From Deltaproteobacteria bacterium (lineage in GTDB: Bacteria > Myxococcota_A > Bradymonadia > REDH01), in assembly GCA_007693585.1 (NCBI GenBank), contig REDH01000078.1, positions 1-64,000 on the forward strand: 64,000 bases of DNA. Direction: 5' to 3'. The notes below the pieces were generated by a model. That model did not search any database. It was not told where the DNA came from and saw nothing but the letters and a program-made list of their open reading frames with translations. This document shows positions 32,879 to 42,156 of the stretch, one piece after another (the first letter of the stretch is position 1; every line of letters begins with the position of its first letter). The position numbers and the translations under genes are program-made.

Positions 32879-35501
32879 TGGTTCGCGCGCGTCCGGGCTC
32901 GATGGTGACGCGGAACGTGCGCTCGCTGCCCAGCTCGTCGAACACGAGACGCACCCGGTAGGTGCCGGGCACAATGGCGAAGTTCTCGAGTGGCGTGGTC
33001 CGCTGGGTGTCCTGACCGTCGATGAAGACCCTCGCGCGGTGGCGGCTCCGGATGTTGAGGGTGCCGGGCGGCCCACTCGGCGCCGCCTGGGCCTGCTGCG
33101 TCGGCGGGGGGGGGGTGGGGGTCGGTGCCGGGGAGGGCGTCGGGCTGGCGGTCGGTGCGGATCCGGTGACGCGCGGGCGTTCGGTCCGGGTGGGCTCGGT
33201 CCGTGACGAGGACGCGGTCACGCGTGGTCGCTCCGTGCGCGCGGGCTGCGATTCCGGCTCGTTCCGCACGGTGATGCGCGGGGCGGTGGTCGGGGGCGGT
33301 GGTGTCGGCTGGTGTGCGTCGGATGGTGCGGGCTGACTGTCCGTCGGCCGGGTTTCGGCGGTGCGGGTCGGCGTCAGTCGTTCCTCGATCATCCCGCCCT
33401 CGATCTCGCCGGGGACGAAGGTTCGCGTGAGGGGTTCGTGTCCGTCAGCCTCGATGAGCAGGGTGAGCGAGGCTTCGGCCGGGAGCGCATCGGCACGGGC
33501 GGGGGTCGTGCCGCTGGCGAGCGTCTCGCCCTCGGCGTCCCGGACCGTGAATCGTGCGCCCGCCGGATGCGCGCGCACGGCGATTCCGAGGCTTGCCGGG
33601 TCGAGGGCGATGGTGAGTTCGCTCCCCACTTCGTCGAAGCGGACGCGAGCCTCGTGGGGCAGGTGGTCCGGTGCCTCGACACGCAGGGAGAAGACACTTC
33701 CCACGTCCTCGCTCCGCAGTTCGAGCGGGGGCGCACCGCGCTCCTCACCATTGATGAACAGGGTGGCCTCTGCGGGCTCGACCTGGAGGGTGACCATCTG
33801 CCGGAGGCGCTGGAGCTGCCATGCTTCCTGGCGCTCGAGTCCCGGTTCGAGCGTGACGACCCGTTCCACGGGCTCGAAGCCGTCGGCGCCGAGGCGGACG
33901 GTCACCGACCCCGGTGGAAGATCCTCGATGCGGAAGCTGCCAGTTCCCGACGTCGTCGGGTGTCCGTCGATCGACACCTCGAACTCGGCGATGGGGGGCT
34001 CCACCAGCCCGGAGAGGATGGCGTTCTCCGGCGCGCCTTCCCGGAAGAGTGCGAAAAGCAGGACACCCACAAGGATGGCGGTCAGCAGGGCGATCGCGAC
34101 CAGTGGGCCGCGGCTCCTGCGCTCCGGCACCCGGGGCGCGTCCCGGGTCGTTCGTGCGGCGGGCGCCGGGCGGGCTGGGACGGCGGCGGCCGCCGGTGCG
34201 GCGGCCGGCTTCTCCTCGAGTCGCTCCCAGCCACCCGGTGGGCTCTCCGCAGCGGGGGCCTCCGCCACACGGGGAAGGGCACCGCTCGTCTGGACCCTGC
34301 GGCCGGGCGGGGTTCCACCGCCTCGGCTGCTCTCGGCCTTCGGTCGCGCCCAGACGACATCCTCGGAAGGAGGCACGAAGTTCTCGATGGACCGCTCGGA
34401 CTGCTCCTTGCCTTCGCCCTTGGCGAAGACGGCGGTCTCGGACTCCTCGTCGTCCCAGCTCAGGGCGTGTGCACCGGCCGAGGCCAGATCGACCGCAGGC
34501 ATGCTCTGCGTGCGGAACGACTCGTTGTTGCGCCTCTCCTCGGCAAGCTCGCCGCCGAAATAGGCGGACATGACCTCGGCGATGTCGCGGCTCGTCAGGA
34601 AGAGATCCCGCTCGCGGAGCCACCGCTGCAGCGCGACACCGAGGTCGTGCGCCGTGGAGAAACGCTCTGCCTGGTCCGGCGAGAGCGCCTTGAGAACGAG
34701 CTGCTCGAGATCCGGCGGAACATGGGGATTGTACAGACTCGGCGGGACCACCTCCATTCGCCGGATCTTCTCGAGGGTCTCGAAGTCCGTGTTGCCCAGG
34801 AAGAGTCGCTCGCCCGTGATGAGCTCGTACAGGCAGATTCCCGCCGCGAACGTGTCGCTTCCACGATCCGCAGGACGGCCCCGAACCTGCTCCGGGGACA
34901 TGTAGCTGAGCTTGCCCTTGACGATGCCGACCTGGGTATGTCCCGACGTGTTGGAGGCCTTGGCCACGCCGAAGTCCACCAGCTTCACCGTCCCCTCGTA
35001 CGACACGAGGATGTTCTGCGGTGACACGTCCCGGTGCACGATGCCGAGCGGCGTTCCGCTCGTGTCGGACTTGTTGTGCGCGTACTCGAGTCCCTCGCAC
35101 ACCTTCATCATCACGAAGGCGGAAACCTCGGGCGGCAGCGGCTGGCCCTGCTGTCGAGCACGGTCCCAGAGGTCGCGGAGATCCCGCCCGGACACGTACT
35201 CCATCGCGATGAAGTAGTCGTCCCCCACGCGCCCAAGCTCGAAGATCTGCGCGATGTTCGCGTGCTGAAGCTGGCTCGCCAGCTTCGCCTCGTTGATGAA
35301 CATGCGGATGAATTCCTCATCCTCCGCGATCGACGGTCGAATCCGCTTCACCGCGACGAAACGCTCGAAGCCCTCCACACCGAAGGCCTTCGCCTTGAAG
35401 ATTTCCGCCATCCCCCCGGTGCTGATCTTCTCCAGCAGCACATAGTTCCCGAAGGGAATGGGCTGCGGGAGAACCCCGGTGCGTCGTGCCGTCTCGGCCA
35501 T
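32859..35501 (-). CDS. Membrane Ser/Thr protein kinase with PEGA domains
   Basis: 880 residues from ATG 35501 (MAETARRTGVL); no clear ribosome site, and the frame is open to 35591. Kinase domain at about 18-300: glycine loop ISTGGMAEIF, VAVKR lysine, catalytic HRDVSPQN near 154, DFGVAK near 174, and MSPEQVRG. A long disordered Pro/Ala/Glu linker leads to one transmembrane helix (about 462-483, VAIALLTAILVGVLLFALF). The extracytoplasmic part holds several PEGA-like beta modules, a Thr/Pro-rich stretch (about 735-810) and a C-terminal PEGA domain (RARVFIDGQDTQRTTPLENF). A GATATAAC -10-like box lies just upstream of 35591. The phosphorylation target is unknown; FHA proteins in this window are candidates. 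Confidence 0.93.
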   Translation of the reverse strand: MAETARRTGVLPQPIPFGNYVLLEKISTGGMAEIFKAKAFGVEGFERFVAVKRIRPSIAEDEEFIRMFINEAKLASQLQHANIAQIFELGRVGDDYFIAMEYVSGRDLRDLWDRARQQGQPLPPEVSAFVMMKVCEGLEYAHNKSDTSGTPLGIVHRDVSPQNILVSYEGTVKLVDFGVAKASNTSGHTQVGIVKGKLSYMSPEQVRGRPADRGSDTFAAGICLYELITGERLFLGNTDFETLEKIRRMEVVPPSLYNPHVPPDLEQLVLKALSPDQAERFSTAHDLGVALQRWLRERDLFLTSRDIAEVMSAYFGGELAEERRNNESFRTQSMPAVDLASAGAHALSWDDEESETAVFAKGEGKEQSERSIENFVPPSEDVVWARPKAESSRGGGTPPGRRVQTSGALPRVAEAPAAESPPGGWERLEEKPAAAPAAAAVPARPAPAARTTRDAPRVPERRSRGPLVAIALLTAILVGVLLFALFREGAPENAILSGLVEPPIAEFEVSIDGHPTTSGTGSFRIEDLPPGSVTVRLGADGFEPVERVVTLEPGLERQEAWQLQRLRQMVTLQVEPAEATLFINGEERGAPPLELRSEDVGSVFSLRVEAPDHLPHEARVRFDEVGSELTIALDPASLGIAVRAHPAGARFTVRDAEGETLASGTTPARADALPAEASLTLLIEADGHEPLTRTFVPGEIEGGMIEERLTPTRTAETRPTDSQPAPSDAHQPTPPPPTTAPRITVRNEPESQPARTERPRVTASSSRTEPTRTERPRVTGSAPTASPTPSPAPTPTPPPPTQQAQAAPSGPPGTLNIRSRHRARVFIDGQDTQRTTPLENFAIVPGTYRVRLVFDELGSERTFRVTIEPGRARTIMGDPD

Positions 35502-35796
35502 GCTAGCTGTCCATGGAGCCCGTTGGTGGAGAACCGGATGCACTGCGCCGCCGCTCCGATGAACTCGATCGGGCGGCAGCGTGACATGCACGGGGCGTGG
35601 TTATATCCGCCGCGCGGCTCAATTGCCACCACGTTGATATGGACGGCACCGTCCCCGTCGCACTGTGACCACCGACACGGCTCGTCGCACTTGCCACCGG
35701 CCGCAGCCGGTGCCACCGTCTGGCATGGCCAGGGCACCCGCAGCCCTCTCGCCGCGCGCCAGCCCCGTCCACCGCCCCCAGCCCGAGGAGGGCCGC

Positions 35797-36054
35797 ATGG
35801 AACTTGTCAATGTCTACCTCTGCTACAACTCCATCGAGGCCCAGCGCGCCCGGTCCATTCTCGAGGAGGAAGGAGTGGAGGTCACGACGCACTCCCTCGC
35901 CTCCACCGCGTTTCCCGTCGGCGACGACGCCAACGCGAGGATGACGCTGCAGGTGCTGGAGGACCAGGCCGCGAACGCACGCCGCATCCTCCATGAGGCC
36001 GTGAAGGCCGACGTGCTCACCGGCGACGGTCACGTCGTCGACGCAGACGACTGA
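35797..36054 (+). CDS. DUF2007-type small protein
   Basis: 85 residues from ATG 35797 with GAGGAGGG close upstream. The fold pattern is the short beta-alpha-beta unit of DUF2007 proteins (MELVNVYLCYNSIEAQRARS, then a strand and a second helix ANARRILHEAV). Such proteins are thought to have a signalling or PII-like role, but no reaction is established. It is divergent from the PEGA kinase across 295 bp, in which no other gene is seen. The tail is acidic. Confidence 0.75.
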   Translation: MELVNVYLCYNSIEAQRARSILEEEGVEVTTHSLASTAFPVGDDANARMTLQVLEDQAANARRILHEAVKADVLTGDGHVVDADD

Positions 36055-36097
36055 ACCCGACGAGCGCCCGCACATCCATCCCGCGCGCCGCCCTGCG

Positions 36098-37768
36098 TCA
36101 GTCCGTCCGGAACGCGACCGCCGGATCCAGACGCGCCGCGCGCCGCGCAGGAAGCCATGCACCCAGGGTGCAGAACGCCAGCGCCAGCGCCAGGGACGCC
36201 GGAGGCAGCAACGGATCGATGCGGAACAGCGACTCCGGTTTGAACGGAAAGTCCGCCGTGAACGCCGTGAAGCCGGCGTCGATGCCGTGCATCAGCCCAA
36301 CGGCCAGCACCCACGAGAGCAGGGTTGACGCCACCGCCAGCACCGCGGCCTCCCCCATCACGAGCACGTGAAGCTGACCCCGGGTTGCTCCCAGCGCCCG
36401 CAGGACGCCGATCTCCCGCTGCCGCTCGGCGATGATCATCAGCAGCGTATTCATGATGTTCAGGGCCGCGAGCCCCACGATCAGCAGGCTCAGCCCCACC
36501 ATCACCCCGATGAGCACCGCCACCATCAGGCTCGCTCGCTGGGCCATCTCGTACCGGGGATCGGGCTGCAGCCCGAACTCCTGCTCCAGCGTCCTCGCCA
36601 CCCGCTGAAGATCCTCCGAGTACCGGACCACCACCAGCAGGCTGTCCACCTGGCCGTCCCCTCGATCCGGACGATAGGTCGCGTTCCAGCGGGTCACATA
36701 ACCGATCGGGATCGTCGCCCCGAGCGGGATCGCCCGGGGCGTGAACCCGACGATGTGCATCCGCAACCGCTCCGTCCCGGCTTCGCCGGCCTCCACCCGC
36801 TCCGCCGCGCCCACGAAACTTCGCCCGAGCAGCGCGTCGAACTGGAACCCCTGCAGCCCCTCCGCGGTCAGCCGGGGAAGGTTGCGCAGCCGGCCGCCAC
36901 TGCCGCTCAGGACCGACTGGACGTTGCTGTTGTACAGCTCCAGGAGCTGCGTCGACACCACCACGGGCACCGGCATCGCGCACTCCCGCCGCTCACGGTG
37001 GCACCAGGCAGGTGCCACCGGGCAACCTGCATCCTCCGGATCGAGCTCCTCACCACCCGGACGGGCAGCGCGCAACGCCCGCTGGGCAGCATCCGGGTTC
37101 CCCGCAGTCACCGCGATGCGGAACCGATGCTCCACATCATCGCCCGCATCGCGTATCTCCACCCTGCCGCTCCGCCCCGCCGCCGAGCGCGTCCGCTCGA
37201 GATGCGCCGCCGCCGCGCCACGGTCCGCGAAGGCCCAGATCTCGTCCGGCGGAGTGCAGGCGACGGCCTCGCAGCGACCCCCGGAACACACGTGCGAGGG
37301 GGGACACGGCAGGTTCTCCGAACACGACCCGGTCTCTTCCCAGTCCGTGAACGCGAAGGGGTCCCGCTCCTCCTGACCGAGATCCGCGCGGATCAGCTCG
37401 GGCGGCACCCCGTCCGCGATCAGCTCCGACCACAGATCCGTCCCCAGCAGCGCCTCGCCCCCGACCACATAGCTCGGAAACGCCAACTGCTGCCGAGGGT
37501 ACACCGCCACCACGTCGTCGAGATCCGCGATCGCGCTCACCTCGCGATCCGTCAGCGGCGCTCCGGGGCCGAGCAGCCCGCCACGCGCCGGGGACACTTC
37601 GATCTGGTCCACCACGAAGACGCGGCGAAGGACGTTCTCCCGAAGCCCCGAGCCCACCCCGAGGAACAGGATGAACGTCGTGATGCCCAGGATGAGGCCG
37701 GCGCTCGAGAAGAGGAAGTTCCGCGGACTCCGGAGGATGTTCCGCACGATCAGCGAGCCCGTGTTCAT
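36098..37768 (-). CDS. ABC transporter permease (MacB/LolCE-type) with a cysteine-rich insert
   Basis: 556 residues, with CCAGGAGG upstream of ATG 37768. The first transmembrane helix is at about 19-40 (FLFSSAGLILGITTFILFLG), followed by a large periplasmic domain (about 45-390) and three helices in the C-terminal FtsX-like region (LIGVMVGLSLLIVGLAALNI, then E-R-Q-R-E-I-G-V-L-R-A-L-G-A coupling helix, and LALALAFCTLGAWLPARRAA). The EIGVLRALGA motif is diagnostic. Unusually, the periplasmic domain contains a C-x5-C-x5-C-x4-C-x4-C module (residues 149-171) and a further Cys pair (CPVAPAWCHRERREC). MacB-like permeases move lipoproteins or export substrates by mechanotransmission. It overlaps the ATPase gene by 4 bp. 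Confidence 0.92.
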   Translation of the reverse strand: MNTGSLIVRNILRSPRNFLFSSAGLILGITTFILFLGVGSGLRENVLRRVFVVDQIEVSPARGGLLGPGAPLTDREVSAIADLDDVVAVYPRQQLAFPSYVVGGEALLGTDLWSELIADGVPPELIRADLGQEERDPFAFTDWEETGSCSENLPCPPSHVCSGGRCEAVACTPPDEIWAFADRGAAAAHLERTRSAAGRSGRVEIRDAGDDVEHRFRIAVTAGNPDAAQRALRAARPGGEELDPEDAGCPVAPAWCHRERRECAMPVPVVVSTQLLELYNSNVQSVLSGSGGRLRNLPRLTAEGLQGFQFDALLGRSFVGAAERVEAGEAGTERLRMHIVGFTPRAIPLGATIPIGYVTRWNATYRPDRGDGQVDSLLVVVRYSEDLQRVARTLEQEFGLQPDPRYEMAQRASLMVAVLIGVMVGLSLLIVGLAALNIMNTLLMIIAERQREIGVLRALGATRGQLHVLVMGEAAVLAVASTLLSWVLAVGLMHGIDAGFTAFTADFPFKPESLFRIDPLLPPASLALALAFCTLGAWLPARRAARLDPAVAFRTD

Positions 37769-38466
37769 CCCGCCTCCTGGTGCAGGAGACCATCGCCCAG
37801 CCGGTACCGCTCCCGCGTGCGCTCCACGATGTGTGGCTCGTGCGTCACCATCAGGAATGTCGTCCCCCGCTCGCCGTTCAGCTCCTCGAACAGGTCCATC
37901 AGCCGGTTGCCCGTCTCCAGGTCGAGGCTCCCCGTCGGCTCGTCGCACAGCAGCAGATCGGCGCCCTGGACCAGCGCGCGGGCGATCGCCACCCGCTGCT
38001 GCTGGCCGCCGGACAGGATCGAGGGGCGCTCGTCCAGACGATCCGCGAGGCCTACCCGCTCCAGCAGGGAGAGGGCACGCTCCCGGCTGTCCAGGTCCGC
38101 GGTGTGGAAGGCCGTGGGCAGCAGCACGTTCTGCAGCACGGTCAGGTGGGGCAGCAGGTTGAACTGCTGGAAGATGAAGCCGCACCGCAACCCCCGGAAC
38201 CGGCTCAGCTGCCGGTCGGCGAGGGAGGCGAGATCCGTTCCGAGGACCGTCACCCTTCCCGTGTAGGATCGATCCAGACCTCCGATGATCTGCAGCAGCG
38301 TGGTCTTCCCGCTGCCGCTGCGCCCCGTGATGCTCGCGAACGCACCCCGCCGCAGGTCCATGTCCAGCCCCGCGAGCACCGTCGCCGCCCGCCCGTCACG
38401 GACCCACGCCCGCCCCACATCTCGGAGGACGGCAGCGAACTCTGGGGCATCGGGCGCTGTGGTCAT
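37765..38466 (-). CDS. ABC transporter ATP-binding protein (LolD/MacB-type)
   Basis: 233 residues. Walker A GRSGSGKTT (48-56), Q-loop in FIFQQFNLLPHLTVLQNV, signature LSGGQQQRVAIARAL, Walker B LLLCDEPTGSLD and the switch His in MVTHE. The NLLP and TGSLD motifs place it in the LolD/MacB/FtsE group. It powers the permease encoded immediately downstream (ATGA overlap) and follows a lipoprotein gene by 13 bp, so the three genes form one operon. Confidence 0.95.
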   Translation of the reverse strand: MTTAPDAPEFAAVLRDVGRAWVRDGRAATVLAGLDMDLRRGAFASITGRSGSGKTTLLQIIGGLDRSYTGRVTVLGTDLASLADRQLSRFRGLRCGFIFQQFNLLPHLTVLQNVLLPTAFHTADLDSRERALSLLERVGLADRLDERPSILSGGQQQRVAIARALVQGADLLLCDEPTGSLDLETGNRLMDLFEELNGERGTTFLMVTHEPHIVERTRERYRLGDGLLHQEAG

Positions 38467-38479
38467 GACGAGGCAGGGC

Positions 38480-40162
38480 TCACGGCGCCGGGGCGAAGCG
38501 AAGTCCGATGTCCACCCGAAGCCCCGCGTCGTCCACCCGCACCCGGCCCATGAGCTGGTCGGCGAAGAGCGCGATCTGGCTCATCCGAACCGGCACCTGC
38601 GCGTCGAGTGCGGAGCCGAGGGGGCCCGTCAGCAGCGAGCCGAGGTTGATGTACCCTCCCGCGGTCCCGGCAGCGGTCATCATCTGCACCGAGGAATCAT
38701 CCCGGATCAGCACCGGCGTCGCATCGCCGGTCTCGGCAAGGCGATCCAGCGTCGCCCCGCGCTGGCGCTCCGAGACCAGCAGCAGGAAGCGATCGTGGGC
38801 CACGATGCTGATCAGGTTCAGCCGAGGATCCCGTACGGTGTACACCGGCTGGCCGCGATCCTCGAAGCGGTTGATCTCCTCGCCGGCCGCCGAGGCCACC
38901 CGGTCGAGCGCCGCCACGATCACGTCCCGGTCGGCCAGCTCGATCGCCACCACCGCGCCGAGCGCGTCCAGCAGATCGCCGATCGGAATGTCGTCCCCCC
39001 CCAGCGCCCGGATCAGCGTCATCGCCCGGATGCGCGTCATCGCCACGAGCACGTTCGCGCCGAGGGCCGGCACCAGCTCCCGCTCCACGTCGAGCTGCAG
39101 CAGCTCTCCGAGCTCCGCCAGCGTCCGGTCCACCTGGCGCGCGCTCCCCTCGTCCCCGCGGGCCGCGGCCAGGGTGGCCTCCGGGTTCACCGTCAGCCGC
39201 AGCACGCCCCACGCCTGAGGCCCCGGAATGCGACCGAAGGCCGGCGGCGGTGCAGGCGCATCGAGGATGGCCCGCGCACGGGCGAGGTCCCGCTCGCTCA
39301 CCGGCGGCAGAATCCGGACGTCGATCCCGTCCCCGCGCGGATGGACCGCGAAGCCCAGCCGCTCGCCGCCCGCGAGCTCCTGAAGGGCCTCCGCGAGGCC
39401 CGAGCCCGCGTCCACCCCATCCGCTCCCACCCAGCCGGCGATCGCCATGCCGTCCACCCGGGGAAGCATCGCGCGGAAATCCTCCCGATCCGCAAGGGAC
39501 GACCCGCTCGCCTGACGCATGGTGCGCACGATGCTCTCCACGTCCCGCCCCGGCTCATCCACAAGGAACAGAAGCCCGATGTTCTCGAAGCGACCGAATG
39601 TGACCCGGTCGGACGGATCCCCCTCCCGGGTGAGCGTCACCAGACGCACCCCGTCCACGTCACGCTCCGACCGCTCACCCCGGAGGTTGAACGGCTGCTC
39701 CGACAGGATCTCCGCCATCCGGTCGTCGAACCGCTCCGCGTCCGAGAGGTACGTCAGCAGCACCGGCGTGTTGTTCACGATCCCCAGCGCCAGGCCGCCG
39801 CTCGATGCGATCCCGATCTCCCGGAGACTCTCCGGCTCGTCGATCCGGATGCCGAACGTGTTGCGCAGATCCGTCTCGGCCTGCGCGATGGCCCCCGCCT
39901 CCCCGGGAAGACGCTCGCGAAGCGCCGGCACGAAGCCGAACACCCGATCCCAGTCCCGAACCACGATCGCCAGCGGCACATCCGCCGGAAGCAGGGCCGC
40001 CAGACCGCTCGTCACCCCCGCCGGCGTCGACGGAACCGTCGACACCCCCGTGGCCGCCCGACTGCTCCGGGGCCCCTCCTCGCCTGGACGATCGCCCCCA
40101 CAGCGGCTGCAACCGGACAGCACAAGGGACACGAAGAGCACGAGCAGCGGCAGTCGATTCAT
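38480..40162 (-). CDS. Lipoprotein of unknown function, linked to the ABC transporter
   Basis: 560 residues from ATG 40162. A GTG nine bases further out (40171) is also possible. The signal peptide ends in lipobox LVLSGC, followed by SRCGGD. The mature protein is mixed alpha/beta with two similar-looking halves, each with a V-A-I-V-x-R or V-A-I-E-L strand pattern (PLAIVVRDWDRVFGFVPAL; VVAIELADRDVIVAALDRVA). This resembles periplasmic proteins of the DUF3352 kind, but I do not claim membership. It is first in the lipoprotein-ATPase-permease operon, so it may be the substrate-binding or accessory subunit. Confidence 0.8.
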   Translation of the reverse strand: MNRLPLLVLFVSLVLSGCSRCGGDRPGEEGPRSSRAATGVSTVPSTPAGVTSGLAALLPADVPLAIVVRDWDRVFGFVPALRERLPGEAGAIAQAETDLRNTFGIRIDEPESLREIGIASSGGLALGIVNNTPVLLTYLSDAERFDDRMAEILSEQPFNLRGERSERDVDGVRLVTLTREGDPSDRVTFGRFENIGLLFLVDEPGRDVESIVRTMRQASGSSLADREDFRAMLPRVDGMAIAGWVGADGVDAGSGLAEALQELAGGERLGFAVHPRGDGIDVRILPPVSERDLARARAILDAPAPPPAFGRIPGPQAWGVLRLTVNPEATLAAARGDEGSARQVDRTLAELGELLQLDVERELVPALGANVLVAMTRIRAMTLIRALGGDDIPIGDLLDALGAVVAIELADRDVIVAALDRVASAAGEEINRFEDRGQPVYTVRDPRLNLISIVAHDRFLLLVSERQRGATLDRLAETGDATPVLIRDDSSVQMMTAAGTAGGYINLGSLLTGPLGSALDAQVPVRMSQIALFADQLMGRVRVDDAGLRVDIGLRFAPAP

Positions 40163-40464
40163 GGCAGACACTCGGGTCGGAGGTGCGGATCGCCCCGCGC
40201 CGGAGCGTCAGGACGTGTGCCCCCTCTCTCTGTCATCCCCGGCGCGAGGATGCAACGTCTCCGCAACGCCGACCGCTCGCGGCCGATTCATCGAGGGCCA
40301 GCAGGCACGAACCGGCTCCCGCCACGCTCACCCCCGGCCGGAACGCAGGCAGGATCCCCGCCGGCACGAACACCCCCACGTTGATGGGCGCCACCGAACC
40401 GTGCTAGCCGCGCCACCAGCGGCCGCCGCGCAGCGCCCCCACGCCGCGAGGAACCACGAGGATC
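40163..40464. other. Intergenic region upstream of recN
   Basis: About 300 bp between the divergent lipoprotein and recN genes. A weak plus-strand promoter-like pair is visible: TTGATG (40381-40386), 17-bp spacer, CTAGCC (40404-40409). I looked for an SOS-box-type palindrome, expected near recN in many bacteria, and saw none. Nothing else is supported. Confidence 0.3.
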
Positions 40465-42156
40465 ATGCTCAGCCACCTCTCCGTCCGGAACTTCACCCTC
40501 ATCGACCACCTCGAGCTCCCGCTCCGGCCCGGCCTCACCGTGCTCTCGGGGGAGACCGGGGCCGGCAAGTCGATCCTCTTCGACGCCCTCGGCCTCCTCT
40601 TCGGCGCCCGCGCCAGCACCGACACCATCCGCGCCGGCGCGGATGAAGCGTTCGTCCAGGCCGAATTCCTCCTCGGACGCGGCGCGGCGCCCGTGCGCCA
40701 CATCCTCGACGAAGCCGGTCTCCCGGACCCCGAGGATACCCTCCTCCTGCGGCGAACCCTCCACCGCTCCGCGCCCAACCGTGTCTTCGTCAACGACACC
40801 CCGGCCACCGTCAGCCTCCTCCAGCGCCTCGTCGCCCCCCTCGTCGAGATGCTCGGACAGCACCAGCACCTCGCCCTCCTCAGGCCCGAGGTCCATCGCG
40901 ACCTCCTCGACGCCTTCGGCGGCCTCGTCCCCCTGCGCGATGAACTCTCCCGCGCCGTCGACCTCTGGCACGAGGCCCGCCGCAACCTCGACGGGCTCCG
41001 CAGCGCCGCGGAAGGCCGCGAACAGCGCCTCGACTACCTCTCCTTCCAGATCCGGGAGATCGAGGAGCTCGCCATCCAGCCCGGCGAGTTCGACGCCCTC
41101 GACGCACAGCTCCGACGCGCCCGCAACCTCGAGAAGCTCCGCGACGCCGCGCGAACCACCTCCGGTGCACTCCACGACCGCAACGACTCCGCCACCGACG
41201 CCGTCGGCGTCGCCCTCGCTGCGCTCCAGAAGGCCGCCTCCCTCGACCCCGATGCCGCCGCGCTCGTCCCCAGGCTCGAGGAAGTGCGCGTCCTCCTCGA
41301 TGACCTCGCCCACGACGTCCAGGCCTGGGCCGGGGACCTCGTCAGCGCCGACGATCTCGACACCATGGAGAGCCGCCACGAGAACCTCCGGCGTGCCTTC
41401 CGGCGCTTCGGCGGCGACGAGGACACCCTGCTCGCCCGACTCGACGAGATGCGCGAGGAAGCCGCCACCCTCGAGAACTACGGCGGCAGTCTCGAAGACG
41501 CCATGGCCCGCGAGGCGGACTGCTTCCGGACCGCCCTCGACACCGCACTCGACCTCGACCGCCAGCGCGCCGCCGCCGCCGAACGCTTCTTCGCCCAGGT
41601 CGCTCACCTGCTCGACGACCTCGCCATGCCCCACACCCGCCTCTCCCTCCAGGTGAACCTGCCCGACGAACCGGAACGGCAACGCCGAAAACTCTCCCGC
41701 CACGGGCTCGCCGATATCGAGATCCTCTTCTCCGCCAACCCCGGGGAACCCCCCAGACCCCTCGGCCGAATCGCCTCCGGCGGCGAACTCAGCCGGCTCA
41801 TGCTCGCCTTCAAGACCGTCCTCTTCGAACAGGACCCAGTCGACACCTACGTCTTCGACGAGATCGACACCGGACTCGGCGGCGCCGTCGCCGAAGTCGT
41901 CGGCCGCATGCTCGCCTCCCTCGCCGATGGCAGGCAGGTCCTCTGCATCACCCACCTCCCCCAGATCGCCTCCTTCGCCGACCAGCACTTCCAGGTCTCC
42001 AAGCACGTCGATGGAGATCGGACCACCTCCCGGATTGTGCTATTGTCCGACGAAGCCCGGGAGGAGGAGATCGCCCGCATGCTCGGCGGCCGCAAACTCA
42101 CCGACGCCACCCGCGCCCACGCCCGCGACATGCTTCGACTGGCCCGCACCCCATGA
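40465..42156 (+). CDS. recN: DNA repair protein RecN
   Basis: 563 residues. This SMC-like ATPase acts in double-strand break repair. Walker A GETGAGKS lies at 29-36 after LSHLSVRNFTLIDHLELPL. The coiled-coil arms occupy the middle (LERQRA-type heptads, with the family block LDYLSFQIREIEEL), and the C-terminal half carries the signature ASGGELSRLMLAFK and Walker B VFDEIDTGLGGAVAEVVGR, then QVLCITHLPQIASFAD. Length is normal. The last four bases overlap the start of the M23 peptidase gene (ATGA). Codons are strongly C-ending (Leu almost always CTC). Confidence 0.97.
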   Translation: MLSHLSVRNFTLIDHLELPLRPGLTVLSGETGAGKSILFDALGLLFGARASTDTIRAGADEAFVQAEFLLGRGAAPVRHILDEAGLPDPEDTLLLRRTLHRSAPNRVFVNDTPATVSLLQRLVAPLVEMLGQHQHLALLRPEVHRDLLDAFGGLVPLRDELSRAVDLWHEARRNLDGLRSAAEGREQRLDYLSFQIREIEELAIQPGEFDALDAQLRRARNLEKLRDAARTTSGALHDRNDSATDAVGVALAALQKAASLDPDAAALVPRLEEVRVLLDDLAHDVQAWAGDLVSADDLDTMESRHENLRRAFRRFGGDEDTLLARLDEMREEAATLENYGGSLEDAMAREADCFRTALDTALDLDRQRAAAAERFFAQVAHLLDDLAMPHTRLSLQVNLPDEPERQRRKLSRHGLADIEILFSANPGEPPRPLGRIASGGELSRLMLAFKTVLFEQDPVDTYVFDEIDTGLGGAVAEVVGRMLASLADGRQVLCITHLPQIASFADQHFQVSKHVDGDRTTSRIVLLSDEAREEEIARMLGGRKLTDATRAHARDMLRLARTP

